A DNA stretch of 64,000 bases from Gammaproteobacteria bacterium. GTDB taxonomy: Bacteria > Pseudomonadota > Gammaproteobacteria > Pseudomonadales > Azotimanducaceae. Under the pieces are notes generated by a model, which made no database searches, was not told the origin of the DNA, and saw only the letters and a list, made by a program, of their open reading frames with translations. A program made the position numbers and the translations under genes. Location of the stretch: positions 62,001 to 126,000 of the forward strand of contig JAPPAV010000140.1 of assembly GCA_026705345.1 (NCBI GenBank), given 5' to 3'. This document shows positions 1-11,192 of this stretch, piece after piece (position 1 is the first letter of the stretch; the number at the start of each line of letters is the position of its first letter).

Positions 1-246
1 GGGGCGCAGTTTCGCTGGCATGCCTTGGTGAACCAGAGCATCAGCGTCATTGCCAATCTCCACGACGCATCGAAGGTCCTGCAGACGACCGTCGGCTACG
101 ACGCGAGCGACGCCGTCCGACTCCAGGTCGGCGTCATCAAGCCAATGGGTGGCCACGGCGACGAATTCGGCCGACTTGGAGTCGGGGACGGCCTCACCGT
201 CGGCGGCGGAGCACGGGCGTACTTGCGCTTGGTGTATTTCTTCTAG
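1..246 (+). CDS. C-terminal part of a predicted outer-membrane protein (5' end outside window)
   Basis: The frame is open from the first base and ends at a TAG at 244-246. About 81 residues are visible. They alternate polar and hydrophobic residues and end in an aromatic run (LRLVYFF), with Phe as the last residue; a terminal Phe is the usual signature of outer-membrane beta-barrels recognised by the BAM complex. I infer a porin-like barrel or a related outer-membrane protein. No family can be named from this fragment. It converges on the Arg-rich lipoprotein gene on the other strand. Confidence 0.5.
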   Translation, partial: GAQFRWHALVNQSISVIANLHDASKVLQTTVGYDASDAVRLQVGVIKPMGGHGDEFGRLGVGDGLTVGGGARAYLRLVYFF

Positions 247-277
247 CGGCGCACGCGGCCATGCCTAGCGCGTCTAT

Positions 278-2326
278 CTAGCGACGCTCGAAAGCGCGGG
301 TGCGCGGGTTCGAACGCTTCGCCTCGTCGGGCCGGGCATCACGGGTCGAGTCGTTCTTCTGCGGCTTGACCGGAGCACGTCGAACCGGCCGTTCGCGCTG
401 CGGTGCGTTCCTGCTTGGCGCGACGCGTTGCGGCCGAGCCGGCGGGGTCGATGCCCGTCGCGGCGGGGACGAGCGAGGCCTGCTCTGCGGTCGGGATGGT
501 TCGGCTCGATGCCGCTGCGGTTCTACGACTCGCGGCTCGGCACGCCGTTGGAACGCGCGAGTTCGCACATTGCCCCGCTCGCGCTCGACGGAACGTTGCC
601 GGTCGAGGGTGGACTGTACCGGTCGGCGTGCCTCGGGTGTTCGACGTGGTTCCGCAGATCGAGTCGTGCTTCGGCGGTCGGCTTCGCGCTGGAAAACCCG
701 GGTTCTCGGACTCGAGCGCCGGACATCTTCCCTCGGGCGTGCCGCGTTCTCGCGCACAACCGGCCGTTGCTGGACCGTCGTCGTCCGCGGCGATGCGGTT
801 CGCGACGGTGCCCGTTGCTCCGGGTCGCGTTGAAACATCCGGCTTCGGCCGTTGGGGCTGGCTTGGCGCGGTTCGAATGTATCGACGCGGTTTGCAACCG
901 TCGGCCGCCGCGTCGGTTGGCGGGGCGTGTCGGTCACCGTTGGGCGGCGTTCCACCTGCCGCGCCTCGCGACGTTCGAATGACCGCGTCCGGGCACTGCG
1001 GTCGGTCGCGGAGCGGTTGTCGGTTGCGGCTCGGCGTGGGTTCGCCAGACGTTCCACCCGTTCCGCGCCGTTGGCGGCCCGGTTGCTGGTCGGCGGCTGC
1101 TCCGTGCGTTGGAAAGCCCGCAGTCGGGGGTTCGTCCGGCGGTCTTCCTCGACGCGCGGCTCAGCGCGGCGTTGGGTGGCGAGTTGGATCCGCGGGTGAC
1201 CCGGATCCACGCGCCGCCAGAGCGTGCTCGGCCGCGACACGACTGCCGAGCTCTCGCTCCCGCGGGGCCGGATGCCGCGTCGATCCCGGTCGCGGTCGTC
1301 GCCATCGCGTCGGCCCCGTGCATCCCGGTCGCGCTCACCACGGCGGCGGTCGCGATCGCCACGGCGGCGGTCCCGGTCACCACGGTGGTCGTCCCGGTCG
1401 CGGCGCTCGTAGCGTCGCCCGTCGTGCCGGTCGGCGCGATGCCGGTGTCTGTCGTGATGGTGGTGATGGCGGATCGGCAAGCGGAAACTCGGGTTGTAGA
1501 AGCGCCAGTCCCAGGTTCCCGGAAAATACCGGTACGTCCAGCCACCGTAGTCGCGGAAGACGTAATAGCGCGCCGGATCGTAGATCCACGACACGCGATA
1601 GCGGTTTACCGGCCGATCCACATAGCGGTACACGGTGCGCGTTTCGTAGATGGGCTGCTCGACGACGGCCACCTCCTGGACCACGGTTGGTGTCGCCGTC
1701 ACGGGCTCGACCACCTCGACCGACTGGACGACCTCGACCGACGGCGTTGCGAGCAGCTCCCCGGGTGGGTCGGCCGGGATCTCGTCCTCCACCAAGACCT
1801 CGCGAACCGTGGCAGTGGCCGCGGCAAGCAACGCCGAGCGCGGCTCCAGGACCGCCACGAGAAGGTTTAGATCCAGTGCGCCCGTAAAGTCGACCACCCA
1901 TTCGACACCCGCTTCTCCGATATCGGCTGCGGGAATGCGTACCTCGTACCAGGACTCGGCGGTGCCTTCGGGAATGTCGACGGCGCCGGAAGCCCACTCG
2001 TCGAGGAGCAACTCGACGCTGCCGCCGCGCCGGGAACGGGCGACGAGGACGACCTCGCGCAGGTGGAAGTCGGACGCCGTGAACGAAGTCCGTTCGTCGA
2101 GCAGAGCGTCCACATCGATATTCTGTCCCCGGTCGATGGTGACGTCGTCGACCGGAATCTCGACGCTGATCCGGTACTGCTCGGGATCGGCTTGTTGTGC
2201 AACCGCGTCGGGAACGGCATCCGGCACCGCTTCGGCGTCTACCCTGGCGTCCACGTTTTCGTAGCCAGCGCAACCCGCGAGGCTGGCGACGGCAATCGCG
2301 GTACAGATCTCATGACTCCAGTTCAC
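278..2326 (-). CDS. Arg-rich low-complexity lipoprotein with repeated RTRAFQR-type motif
   Basis: Predicted lipoprotein of 682 residues, function unknown. I chose the GTG at 2326 because a strong Shine-Dalgarno (GGTGGAGGT) lies just upstream and the protein then begins with a short signal peptide ending in lipobox L16-A-G-C19; the frame stays open further upstream to 2440. Residues about 20-200 look like a folded domain and are followed by a Val/Pro-rich linker. A Tyr/Trp/Arg segment (YYVFRDYGGWTYRYFPG) leads into a His cluster (HHHHHDRHRHR). The remaining half is extremely rich in Arg, with six spaced copies of a motif close to [N/S]xRxRxF[Q/E]R, the last forming the C-terminus. The basic tail could bind nucleic acid, LPS or peptidoglycan; that is inference. 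The GC-rich Arg codons create long antisense frames that I treat as shadows. Confidence 0.7.
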   Translation of the reverse strand: MNWSHEICTAIAVASLAGCAGYENVDARVDAEAVPDAVPDAVAQQADPEQYRISVEIPVDDVTIDRGQNIDVDALLDERTSFTASDFHLREVVLVARSRRGGSVELLLDEWASGAVDIPEGTAESWYEVRIPAADIGEAGVEWVVDFTGALDLNLLVAVLEPRSALLAAATATVREVLVEDEIPADPPGELLATPSVEVVQSVEVVEPVTATPTVVQEVAVVEQPIYETRTVYRYVDRPVNRYRVSWIYDPARYYVFRDYGGWTYRYFPGTWDWRFYNPSFRLPIRHHHHHDRHRHRADRHDGRRYERRDRDDHRGDRDRRRGDRDRRRGERDRDARGRRDGDDRDRDRRGIRPRGSESSAVVSRPSTLWRRVDPGHPRIQLATQRRAEPRVEEDRRTNPRLRAFQRTEQPPTSNRAANGAERVERLANPRRAATDNRSATDRSARTRSFERREARQVERRPTVTDTPRQPTRRPTVANRVDTFEPRQASPNGRSRMFQRDPEQRAPSRTASPRTTTVQQRPVVRENAARPREDVRRSSPRTRVFQREADRRSTTRSAEPRRTPEARRPVQSTLDRQRSVERERGNVRTRAFQRRAEPRVVEPQRHRAEPSRPQSRPRSSPPRRASTPPARPQRVAPSRNAPQRERPVRRAPVKPQKNDSTRDARPDEAKRSNPRTRAFERR

Positions 2327-2450
2327 ATCCACCTCCACCGGGTAGTTCACGGCAGAGCTTAGCCAGATGGAAGTGAACCGAAACTGAACACGTTGTTCGG
2401 TCCCTGCATTGGGATTAATGTGCCGCCCTTTGCAAGCCAAAGGCGAACCG

Positions 2451-4148
2451 ATGCTCCAACGTCAACCTCGAGCAGCGGCACTGGCCGTGCTGGCCGTCAT
2501 CGTATGCACCGGCCCGCCCGGCCACGGCGCGCAGCAAGCGACCGGCAGCGAGGGCGCGGTGGCATCCCGGTCGCCTCAGGCGACGGAGGTGGGAATCGGC
2601 GTACTGCGACGTGGCGGAAACGCGATCGACGCGGCAGTCGCCATGGGATTCGCATTGGCCGTGACCCACCCTTCCGCCGGCAACCTCGGCGGCGGCGGAT
2701 TCATGGTGATCCGGTTGGCCAACGGCGAACTCGTCGCCAACGACCACCGAGAAAAGGCCCCCTCGAAGGCTCACCGCGACATGTTCCTCAACGACAGCGG
2801 CGAGGTCGTCGACGGCTTGTCCACCGCGTCGCACCTCGCCGTCGGGGTACCCGGCAGCGTCGACGGCCTGCTCAGCGTGCTCGACCGACACGGCACATTG
2901 TCCCGCGGGGAGGTCATCGCACCGGCACTCGCCCTGGCCCGTGACGGCTTTCCCCTGCCTGCGGACATCGCCGCGCAGTTCGCGCGGCTACGTCCGCGCT
3001 TCGAGCCCTATACAGCGAGCCTCGCCAAGTTCACCCGGGCCGACGCAAGTCCACTCGAAGCCGGCGACCTGTTTCGCCAACCGGACTTGGCCGCGACGCT
3101 TGCCCGCATTGCGGAGCACGGCCGCGCGGGCTTCTACGCAGGAACGACAGCCGACCTCATCGTTGCGGAAATGGCCCGCGGTGGCGGACTCGTCAGCCAC
3201 CGGGACCTCGCCGAATACCGGTCCGTGTGGCGCGAGCCGGTTCGCGGGTCCTACCGGGGCTACCAGATCATCTCCATGCCGCCGCCATCCTCCGGCGGCG
3301 CGTTGCTGATTCAGATGCTGAACATGCTCGAACCCCACGACTTGGCGACCCTCGGGCGCGGCAGCCCGGCGGTCGTACACCTGATGATCGAAGCACAACG
3401 ACGTGCCTACGCCGACCGTGCCGAGCACATGGGCGACACCGACTTCTACGACGTGCCCCTCGGGATGCTCATGGCCAAGGACTACGCGAGGCACCGGTTC
3501 GCGGACTTCGACCCCCAGACGGCCTCCCGTTCGACAGACATCGGCGCCGGGAGTTGGCCCGACGAGAGCGCCGAGACAACCCATGTCTCGGCAATGGACC
3601 GCGCCGGCAACGCGGTGGCGTACACCACCACGCTGAACCTCGGCTACGGCTCGAAGATCGTCGTAGCCGGTGCCGGCTTTCTGCTCAACAACGAAATGGA
3701 CGATTTCTCCAGCAAGCCGGGTATTCCCAACTCCTTCGGCCTGGTTGGCGCCGAAGCCAATGCTATCGAGCCCGGCAAACGCATGCTGAGCTCCATGACC
3801 CCGACCTTGGTCCTGAAGGACGGCGAACCGGTGTTGGCGACCGGCTCGCCCGGTGGCAGCACGATCATCACCACCGTCCTGCAAGTCGTTACGAACGTCG
3901 TCGACCACGGCATGGGTATCGGGCAAGCGGTTGCCGCACCGCGCTTCCACCACCAATGGCAACCGAACCAGGTTCGCTACGAGCCGGGCGCGATCTCCGC
4001 GGACACCCGGATGAGCTTGGAGCGGATCGGTCACATCGGTTTCCGGGAAACGCCCGGCATCGGCGACGCCAACTCGGTGATGCGCGTAGGCGGCGGAATC
4101 ATCGCCCGGTCCGACCCGCGCAATGCAGGCGCGGCAGCCGCGTACTAA
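2451..4148 (+). CDS. ggt: Gamma-glutamyltransferase (glutathione hydrolase)
   Basis: Periplasmic N-terminal-nucleophile hydrolase that cleaves or transfers the gamma-glutamyl group of glutathione; made as a proenzyme that cuts itself into two subunits. The 565-residue protein matches the usual length of about 580. ATG 2451 is preferred to the upstream TTG/ATG codons because AAAGGCG precedes it and the product then starts with a clean signal peptide (hydrophobic core AAALAVLAVIVC). The autoprocessing site is the segment ETTHVSAMD, whose first Thr (about residue 376) is the expected nucleophile. Downstream hallmarks are LLNNEMDDFSSKPG and GSPGGSTIITT. It stands alone, transcribed divergently from the lipoprotein gene and followed by a hairpin. 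Confidence 0.95.
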   Translation: MLQRQPRAAALAVLAVIVCTGPPGHGAQQATGSEGAVASRSPQATEVGIGVLRRGGNAIDAAVAMGFALAVTHPSAGNLGGGGFMVIRLANGELVANDHREKAPSKAHRDMFLNDSGEVVDGLSTASHLAVGVPGSVDGLLSVLDRHGTLSRGEVIAPALALARDGFPLPADIAAQFARLRPRFEPYTASLAKFTRADASPLEAGDLFRQPDLAATLARIAEHGRAGFYAGTTADLIVAEMARGGGLVSHRDLAEYRSVWREPVRGSYRGYQIISMPPPSSGGALLIQMLNMLEPHDLATLGRGSPAVVHLMIEAQRRAYADRAEHMGDTDFYDVPLGMLMAKDYARHRFADFDPQTASRSTDIGAGSWPDESAETTHVSAMDRAGNAVAYTTTLNLGYGSKIVVAGAGFLLNNEMDDFSSKPGIPNSFGLVGAEANAIEPGKRMLSSMTPTLVLKDGEPVLATGSPGGSTIITTVLQVVTNVVDHGMGIGQAVAAPRFHHQWQPNQVRYEPGAISADTRMSLERIGHIGFRETPGIGDANSVMRVGGGIIARSDPRNAGAAAAY

Positions 4149-4172
4149 AGACACAAAAAAGCGATTTTTTCG

Positions 4173-4200
4173 ACCGCGTGGGGCGGAAGTCGCGGTTTTC
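4173..4200 (+). terminator. Possible rho-independent terminator after ggt
   Basis: Inverted repeat ACCGCG (4173-4178) / CGCGGT (4191-4196) followed by a short T run. A second T-rich symmetrical stretch (A6-GCGA-T6) lies just upstream at 4155-4170. Together they are plausible transcription stops between ggt and the Hsp20 gene. Confidence 0.4.
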
Positions 4201-4280
4201 AAGGCCTTTTTTTCCTGTTTCTGAACCCAATCATCCGGTTCATCGACTGATTCAACACTGCAAAAACAGGAGAAGCCGAC

Positions 4281-4706
4281 ATGAACATCGTACGTTGGAA
4301 CCCTTTCCAAGAACTCGATCGTGTCTTCGACCGTTACGTAGCGCCGGTACCGGGATCGTTCGTCCCGAACGGCCACGACTGGCGACCGCTGGTGGACATC
4401 CGCGAGACGGAGGACGCCTACCGCGTCGACCTCGAACTGCCTGCGATCGATCCCAAGGACGTGAGCATCACGTTCAAGGACGGCGTCCTGAGCGTCTCCG
4501 GCGAGCGGCAGTTCGCCACCGACGACGATTCCGGACGCGTCCGCCGCAGCGAGCGTCGCTACGGCAAGTTCACGCGTAGTTTCCGACTGCCCGAGGATGC
4601 CGACGCCGACGCCATCCGCGCCACGGCCAAGGACGGCGTGATCTCCATCGCGGTTGCGAAGAGCGCGAAGGCCACCGCCAAAGTGATCGAGGTCGAACTC
4701 GGCTGA
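4281..4706 (+). CDS. Hsp20-family small heat-shock protein
   Basis: ATP-independent holdase chaperone of 141 residues. The start is supported by AGGAGA eight bases upstream of ATG. The short N-terminus (MNIVRWNPFQELDRVFDRYV) is typical of class A bacterial Hsp20. The alpha-crystallin domain runs from about residue 35 to 135, with the expected DVSITFKDGVLSVSGER strand and the ATAKDGVISIAV segment. It acts in the cytoplasm with DnaK and ClpB. It appears monocistronic; I could not make out a convincing sigma-32 promoter upstream. Confidence 0.93.
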   Translation: MNIVRWNPFQELDRVFDRYVAPVPGSFVPNGHDWRPLVDIRETEDAYRVDLELPAIDPKDVSITFKDGVLSVSGERQFATDDDSGRVRRSERRYGKFTRSFRLPEDADADAIRATAKDGVISIAVAKSAKATAKVIEVELG

Positions 4707-4715
4707 CCAGTGCCT

Positions 4716-4750
4716 GACGCCGCCCGGCGGCCAAAACCGCCGGGTGCGTC
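4716..4750. terminator. Strong stem-loop between convergent genes
   Basis: Nested inverted repeat: GACGC (4716-4720) with GCGTC (4746-4750), and CCCGGCGG (4723-4730) with CCGCCGGG (4737-4744), around loop CCAAAA. It sits between the ends of the Hsp20 gene and the convergent coiled-coil gene. There is no clear T run on either strand, so it may work as an mRNA 3' stabiliser or a rho-assisted stop. Confidence 0.5.
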
Positions 4751-4757
4751 GGACACG

Positions 4758-5072
4758 TCAACTGGTGTCCAGGCTCGCCGTTTCCTTGTCGAATCGTCCC
4801 TCGAAAAGGCCTTCGATACGCGCCATCCTGTCGCGCACACCTGCAACGTGTCCTTCAAGACGGACGATCCGCTCCCGCAATTCCTCGAAGAGCCCTTCGA
4901 CCCGGGACATGCGCTCCCGCAACTCCCCGACATCGTTGCGTACATCGCGCACCTCGGCCCGCGCATCCCGAATCTCGGTACGCATGTCCGCGCGCAGGCC
5001 CCGCAAAACGCCCAGTATCAGACCCGCCAGTGCGGCGCCAACCGCCAGAATCGCCACCAGTTCCGCGCTCAT
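4758..5072 (-). CDS. Small membrane-anchored coiled-coil protein
   Basis: 104-residue protein of unknown function. ATG 5072 is chosen over the in-frame TTG at 5078 because GGGAG lies upstream at suitable spacing. Residues about 4-25 form one transmembrane helix (LVAILAVGAALAGLILGVL). The rest is a heptad-patterned charged coiled coil of repeated ELRERM/VEGLFE/VRDRMARIEGLFE segments. The last part is built of near-repeats around R[IV]EGLFE. It resembles widespread single-pass coiled-coil proteins of unknown role; an oligomeric membrane scaffold is inference. Confidence 0.7.
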   Translation of the reverse strand: MSAELVAILAVGAALAGLILGVLRGLRADMRTEIRDARAEVRDVRNDVGELRERMSRVEGLFEELRERIVRLEGHVAGVRDRMARIEGLFEGRFDKETASLDTS

Positions 5073-5296
5073 CGACAAGACTCCCTACTTCGTCGCCCGG
5101 TTCGTCCGAGTTGCGGATGCTACACACGCGAACTTAGACCAACTACGGCACTTTCGCCATTCCCGGTGTGAGATTTCTCTCATAAGGGTGCTGATTGCTG
5201 ACGTTCATTCGGTTCACGCAACGCATTGAGCGACCGTGTGGATGCCAATGGTGCGTGTAAGATACGCATCCCGCCGCCGCGACCCCTTGGACCCGA

Positions 5297-7966
<2,670 letters not shown>

Positions 7967-7976
7967 CGCGTCCCGG

Positions 7977-8339
7977 CTATAGGGCGCCCAACGCGGCGCC
8001 CAGATAGACCGCGCCGAGGAGAGCAAAAAGGGCGACACCGTATCCGCTGTAGATGGCCAGCCCCGTGCGCACCGGGTCGATGGAGCGTTTTTCCAAAGCC
8101 ACGACGTCGTCGATGGGCATCTCCAGCCCCTCGCCGCGGATGTTGTCGTCGTCCACTTCGGTGACGACGAAGATTCGTTCGCCTTGACTCACGCTGACCA
8201 CGGCGACGCGGTCACCCGGTCGGATGAGACCCCCGTTGCGGATGTTCTCCCGAATCGCCTCGGGCGGCTGGTCGACTTTCTTCACGCTCATACATCCGCC
8301 GAACGATGTCACCGCGAGAAACACCGCAAGGCTCGCCAC
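7977..8339 (-). CDS. Small lipoprotein, paralogue 1 of an unnamed family
   Basis: About 120 residues. GTG 8339 is chosen because it begins a hydrophobic signal sequence ending in a Cys (SFGGC); frames further upstream run through a dispersed repeat and look untranslated. After the Cys come PPEAIRENIRNGGLIRPGDRVAVVSVSQGE, then IPIDDVV-type sequence (MPIDDVVALEKRS), a conserved Arg-Thr and a C-terminal transmembrane helix. The same architecture recurs in the two genes that follow (8461-8856 and 9184-9555). The role is unknown; a small beta-domain tethered by lipid and by a C-terminal helix is inferred. Confidence 0.65.
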   Translation of the reverse strand: MASLAVFLAVTSFGGCMSVKKVDQPPEAIRENIRNGGLIRPGDRVAVVSVSQGERIFVVTEVDDDNIRGEGLEMPIDDVVALEKRSIDPVRTGLAIYSGYGVALFALLGAVYLGAALGAL

Positions 8340-8359
8340 AAAGTGGCGTCGAACAACCC

Positions 8360-8432
8360 GTAGGGGACGGGCTTGTCCCGTCCCGTGCTGGCGAAACCGT
8401 GCGTTCCCGCTGCGGGCGACAACCGTCGCCCC
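8360..8432 (+). repeat. Dispersed palindromic repeat, copy 1 (composite)
   Basis: GTAG followed by GGGACGGG, CTTGT, CCCGTCCC at 8360-8384, then a second stem GGGCGAC/GTCGCCC at 8414-8431. It lies in the spacer upstream of paralogue 1. Confidence 0.85.
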
Positions 8433-8460
8433 ATCGAACCTCGCCATGCGATCCATTGGA

Positions 8461-8856
8461 CTATGCGCAGAGAATGACAAGCAGCAAGAAAAACCCACCA
8501 ATACCACCCGCACCGATGCCGCCAAGAACCGCGTAGGTGGTGCGTACGCTTTCGGTTTGGTGCGTGCGCAAAGCGACCACGTCGTCAATGGCGACCACGG
8601 CTTCTTCCCCTCCCGACAATCCCCGGATGGCCTCCCGGTCCAAGCCGCGCACGTCGAGGAGGTATTCCCTACCGTCCGTGGTCACCACGCTGATCTCGTC
8701 GCCGGTCTTGATGAGCGAGCCGCTGCGGATTCCGTCGCGCAACTCGTCGGGTGGCAGTTGCGTCGACTGCAGGGTCGTGCAGCCAGAGCCAGCCAACGCG
8801 ACCGCGAGCAGCGGCCCCAGCAAGAAGGACGAACGCCTGACTCCCCCCGTCACCAC
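8461..8856 (-). CDS. Small lipoprotein, paralogue 2 of an unnamed family
   Basis: 131 residues, with tandem GTG codons at 8856 and 8853 as possible starts (AGGG upstream suits either). The signal peptide ends ALAGSGC, followed by TTLQSTQLPPDELRDGIRSG, SLIKTGDEISVVTTDGREYLL, an AIRG turn and VAIDDVVALRT. A C-terminal membrane helix (GIGAGGIGGFFLLLVIL) closes the protein. The order and many residues match paralogue 1 and paralogue 3, so I infer gene duplication. No named family is recognised. Confidence 0.75.
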   Translation of the reverse strand: MVTGGVRRSSFLLGPLLAVALAGSGCTTLQSTQLPPDELRDGIRSGSLIKTGDEISVVTTDGREYLLDVRGLDREAIRGLSGGEEAVVAIDDVVALRTHQTESVRTTYAVLGGIGAGGIGGFFLLLVILCA

Positions 8857-8906
8857 CGACCCTTGACCTCGTTCACGACCTGACCATTAGAGCACATAGC
8901 GCTTGC

Positions 8907-9095
8907 CTACGCCCCGGACACCGCCGCCAACTCCTCCAACTCGAATGCCGCCGCCATCAGCGCCTTGGTGTAGTCCGTCTTGGGTCTCGAAGACCTATCG
9001 GGCACTGCCCTGTCAACGATGACGCCCTCTTCACGACCACGAGTGCGTGCGCCATGACCCACCTGGAGGTCGTGACCGATGAACGGATGGACCAG
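8907..9095 (-). pseudogene. Decayed copy of the 3' end of the neighbouring ABC ATPase gene
   Basis: This stretch matches the last 190 or so bases of the ATPase gene at 9594-9785, base by base but with several small gaps and changes. The last residues read TDYTKALMAAAFELEELAAVSGA against TDYTKALMAAAFELEAVAGA in the intact gene. Further in, the frame breaks and the similarity continues in other frames (residues around the Glu-Gln-Gly-Ser and LKVVRA segment). There is no start and no ATPase core. The copy and the intact 3' end flank paralogue 3 as direct repeats about 690 bases apart. Confidence 0.85.
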
Positions 9096-9183
9096 CCCGT
9101 GTCGTCGTTCGCAGTCTTTCGCGTGCACATACTGGCTATACGCGCTATGGTCGAGGCGCGTCCCAATCGCGAGCATGCAGTCC

Positions 9184-9555
9184 ATGAAGAAAGGGTTGAC
9201 GATCCTCATGCTGGCCGCGCTGGTAGTTGGCTGTACCAGCATGCAAACGACCAAACCGCGTGGCGACGAACTGCACGAGCGGATACGTGCAGGCGACCTT
9301 GTAGACCCCGGAGATCGGATCCGTGTGCTGATGTCCGACGGCACGAAGCAGACGCTGGAGGTGTTCAGAGTCGACGAGGACGCCGTGCATGGACGCACGG
9401 CAAACGGGAACTTGGTGCAGGCCGACATAGACGAAATCGCGGCCCTCGCGACGGAGGATTTCTCGATCCTGCGCTCGGCGGGGTTGGGCTTGGGCATTTT
9501 CTACACGACAATCTTCGCCCTCGGCGCACTTGGTCTCCTGCTCTACGGGGTGTAG
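9184..9555 (+). CDS. Small lipoprotein, paralogue 3 of an unnamed family
   Basis: 123 residues with a textbook lipobox (MKKGLTILMLAALVVGC). ATG 9184 is preferred; ATG 9175 is also in frame. The mature part follows the family plan: RGDELHERIRAGDLVDPGDRIRVLMSDGTKQ, a DAVHG turn, ADIDEIAALA and a C-terminal membrane helix ending in LLLYGV. It is on the opposite strand from the other two paralogues and lies between the ABC ATPase 3' end and its decayed copy, so it probably arrived with, or triggered, that duplication. Confidence 0.8.
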   Translation: MKKGLTILMLAALVVGCTSMQTTKPRGDELHERIRAGDLVDPGDRIRVLMSDGTKQTLEVFRVDEDAVHGRTANGNLVQADIDEIAALATEDFSILRSAGLGLGIFYTTIFALGALGLLLYGV

Positions 9556-9593
9556 CGGCCGCTAGATTCCGCGATCAAGGTACACGTCATCAC

Positions 9594-11192
9594 CTAGGCT
9601 CCCGCCACCGCTTCCAACTCGAACGCCGCCGCCATCAGCGCCTTGGTGTAGTCCGTCTTCGGGGCCTCGAAGACCTGATCGGCACTGCCCTGTTCAACGA
9701 TGACGCCGTCCTTCATGACCACGAGTTCGTGCGCCAACGCACGCACGACCTTGAGGTCGTGACTGATGAACAGATAGGCGAGTCCGTGCCGTCGCTGTAG
9801 ATCGCGCAACAGGTCGACGATCTGCGCCTGTACCGACAAATCGAGGGCCGAGGTGGGTTCGTCGAGCACCACGACCGCGGGATTGAGGATCACTGCCCGG
9901 GCGATGGCGACGCGCTGGCGCTGTCCCCCGGAGAACTCGTGGGGATAGCGGTCCTGGGCGTCGGGGTCGAGCCCGACGTCCACCAGCACGCGCGCGACCT
10001 CCTGGCGCCGGTCGCCGGCGGAAAGCTCCGGTCGATGGATCTTCAGCCCCGCTTCGATGATCTGGTTGACGGAGGACCGCGGCGACAGGCTGCCGTAGGG
10101 ATCCTGGAAGACGATCTGCATCTGGTGGCGCAACGGCCGCAGCGCCTTGGCCTTCCAGCCTTGGATGGAATCGTCGCCCAGACGGATTCCGCCTTCACTC
10201 GCCGTTAGCCGCAGCATCGCCATCGCCAACGTGGTCTTCCCCGAGCCGGACTCGCCGACGATGCCGAGTGTCTGGCCGCGCCGGATACGTACGGAGACGT
10301 CATCCACCGCGGTCAGAAACCGTTTCGCCGAAAACCAGCCGCGCCCCAGGGGGTACTTGACCGTCAGTTGATCCGCATCCATGACCACCGGGGCATCGGC
10401 ACGCGCGTCCACCGGGTCGCCGCTCGGCTCCGCCGCTAAGAGACCTCGCGTGTACTCGTGCCGCGGTTCGTTGAACACCCGCTCGGCGCGTCCCTGCTCG
10501 ACGATCTCGCCCTGGGTCATGACGCAGACCCGGTCCGCCATCTTGCGCACCACGCCGAGGTCGTGGGTGATCAACATGAGCGCCATGTTGAGGCGCTCCT
10601 TGAGCTCGTTCAGAAGCTCGAGAATCTGTGCCTGGACGGTGACGTCCAAGGCCGTCGTGGGTTCGTCCGCGATGAGGAGATCCGGTTCGTTGGCAAGCGC
10701 CATCGCGATCATGACCCGTTGGCGTTGGCCACCGGAGAGTTCGTGGGGATAGGCGCCGAGGCGCTCGGTGGCGTTGGGCAGCGCCACCATGTCGAGCAGC
10801 TCCAGAGCGCGTTCGCGGCCGTCGTGCTTGCCCATGCCCCGATGCACGAACAGGATTTCGCCGAGCTGCTGCTCGATGGTGTGCAGGGGATTGAGCGACG
10901 TCATCGGCTCCTGGAACACCATGCCGACCCGTTCACCCCGGATCTTCAGCATGTCGTCCTCGGACGCGCCGATCACCTCCTGGCCATCGACCCGGACCGA
11001 CCCCCGGGGATGGCTCGCGTACTGGTACGGCAACAGCTGCATCACCGACAGCGCGGTGACGGACTTGCCGGAACCGGACTCGCCGACAATCCCCATCGTC
11101 TCGCCCCGGTCGATGTGGAAACTCGCGCCGGTGACGACTTCCTCGTCGCGGAATGCCACCGCGAGATCGTCGACTTCGAGTATACGGCTCAT
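9594..11192 (-). CDS. yejF: Peptide ABC transporter, tandem ATP-binding protein (YejF-like)
   Basis: 532-residue cytoplasmic ATPase that powers uptake of short peptides. ATG 11192 overlaps the stop of the permease gene (ATGA). It carries two complete nucleotide-binding domains: the first with Walker A GESGSGKS (residues 37-44), signature LSGGQRQRV and Walker B LLIADEPTTALD; the second with GESGSGKTT, FSGGQRQRVAIARA and VVVLDEPTSALD. Fused DppD/DppF-like halves are characteristic of YejF. It is the last gene of a three-gene operon (permease, permease, ATPase), all overlapping. Its 3' end has a decayed duplicate downstream. Confidence 0.93.
   Translation of the reverse strand: MSRILEVDDLAVAFRDEEVVTGASFHIDRGETMGIVGESGSGKSVTALSVMQLLPYQYASHPRGSVRVDGQEVIGASEDDMLKIRGERVGMVFQEPMTSLNPLHTIEQQLGEILFVHRGMGKHDGRERALELLDMVALPNATERLGAYPHELSGGQRQRVMIAMALANEPDLLIADEPTTALDVTVQAQILELLNELKERLNMALMLITHDLGVVRKMADRVCVMTQGEIVEQGRAERVFNEPRHEYTRGLLAAEPSGDPVDARADAPVVMDADQLTVKYPLGRGWFSAKRFLTAVDDVSVRIRRGQTLGIVGESGSGKTTLAMAMLRLTASEGGIRLGDDSIQGWKAKALRPLRHQMQIVFQDPYGSLSPRSSVNQIIEAGLKIHRPELSAGDRRQEVARVLVDVGLDPDAQDRYPHEFSGGQRQRVAIARAVILNPAVVVLDEPTSALDLSVQAQIVDLLRDLQRRHGLAYLFISHDLKVVRALAHELVVMKDGVIVEQGSADQVFEAPKTDYTKALMAAAFELEAVAGA

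Noticed and set aside
403..1887. Long plus-strand frame of 494 codons
   Set aside because: Antisense to the Arg-rich lipoprotein; GC-rich Arg codons give open complementary frames. Its residue content is not protein-like.
5258..5263. acnA promoter
   Set aside because: TAAGAT is a fair -10 but no acceptable -35 lies at the right distance, so I did not list a promoter.
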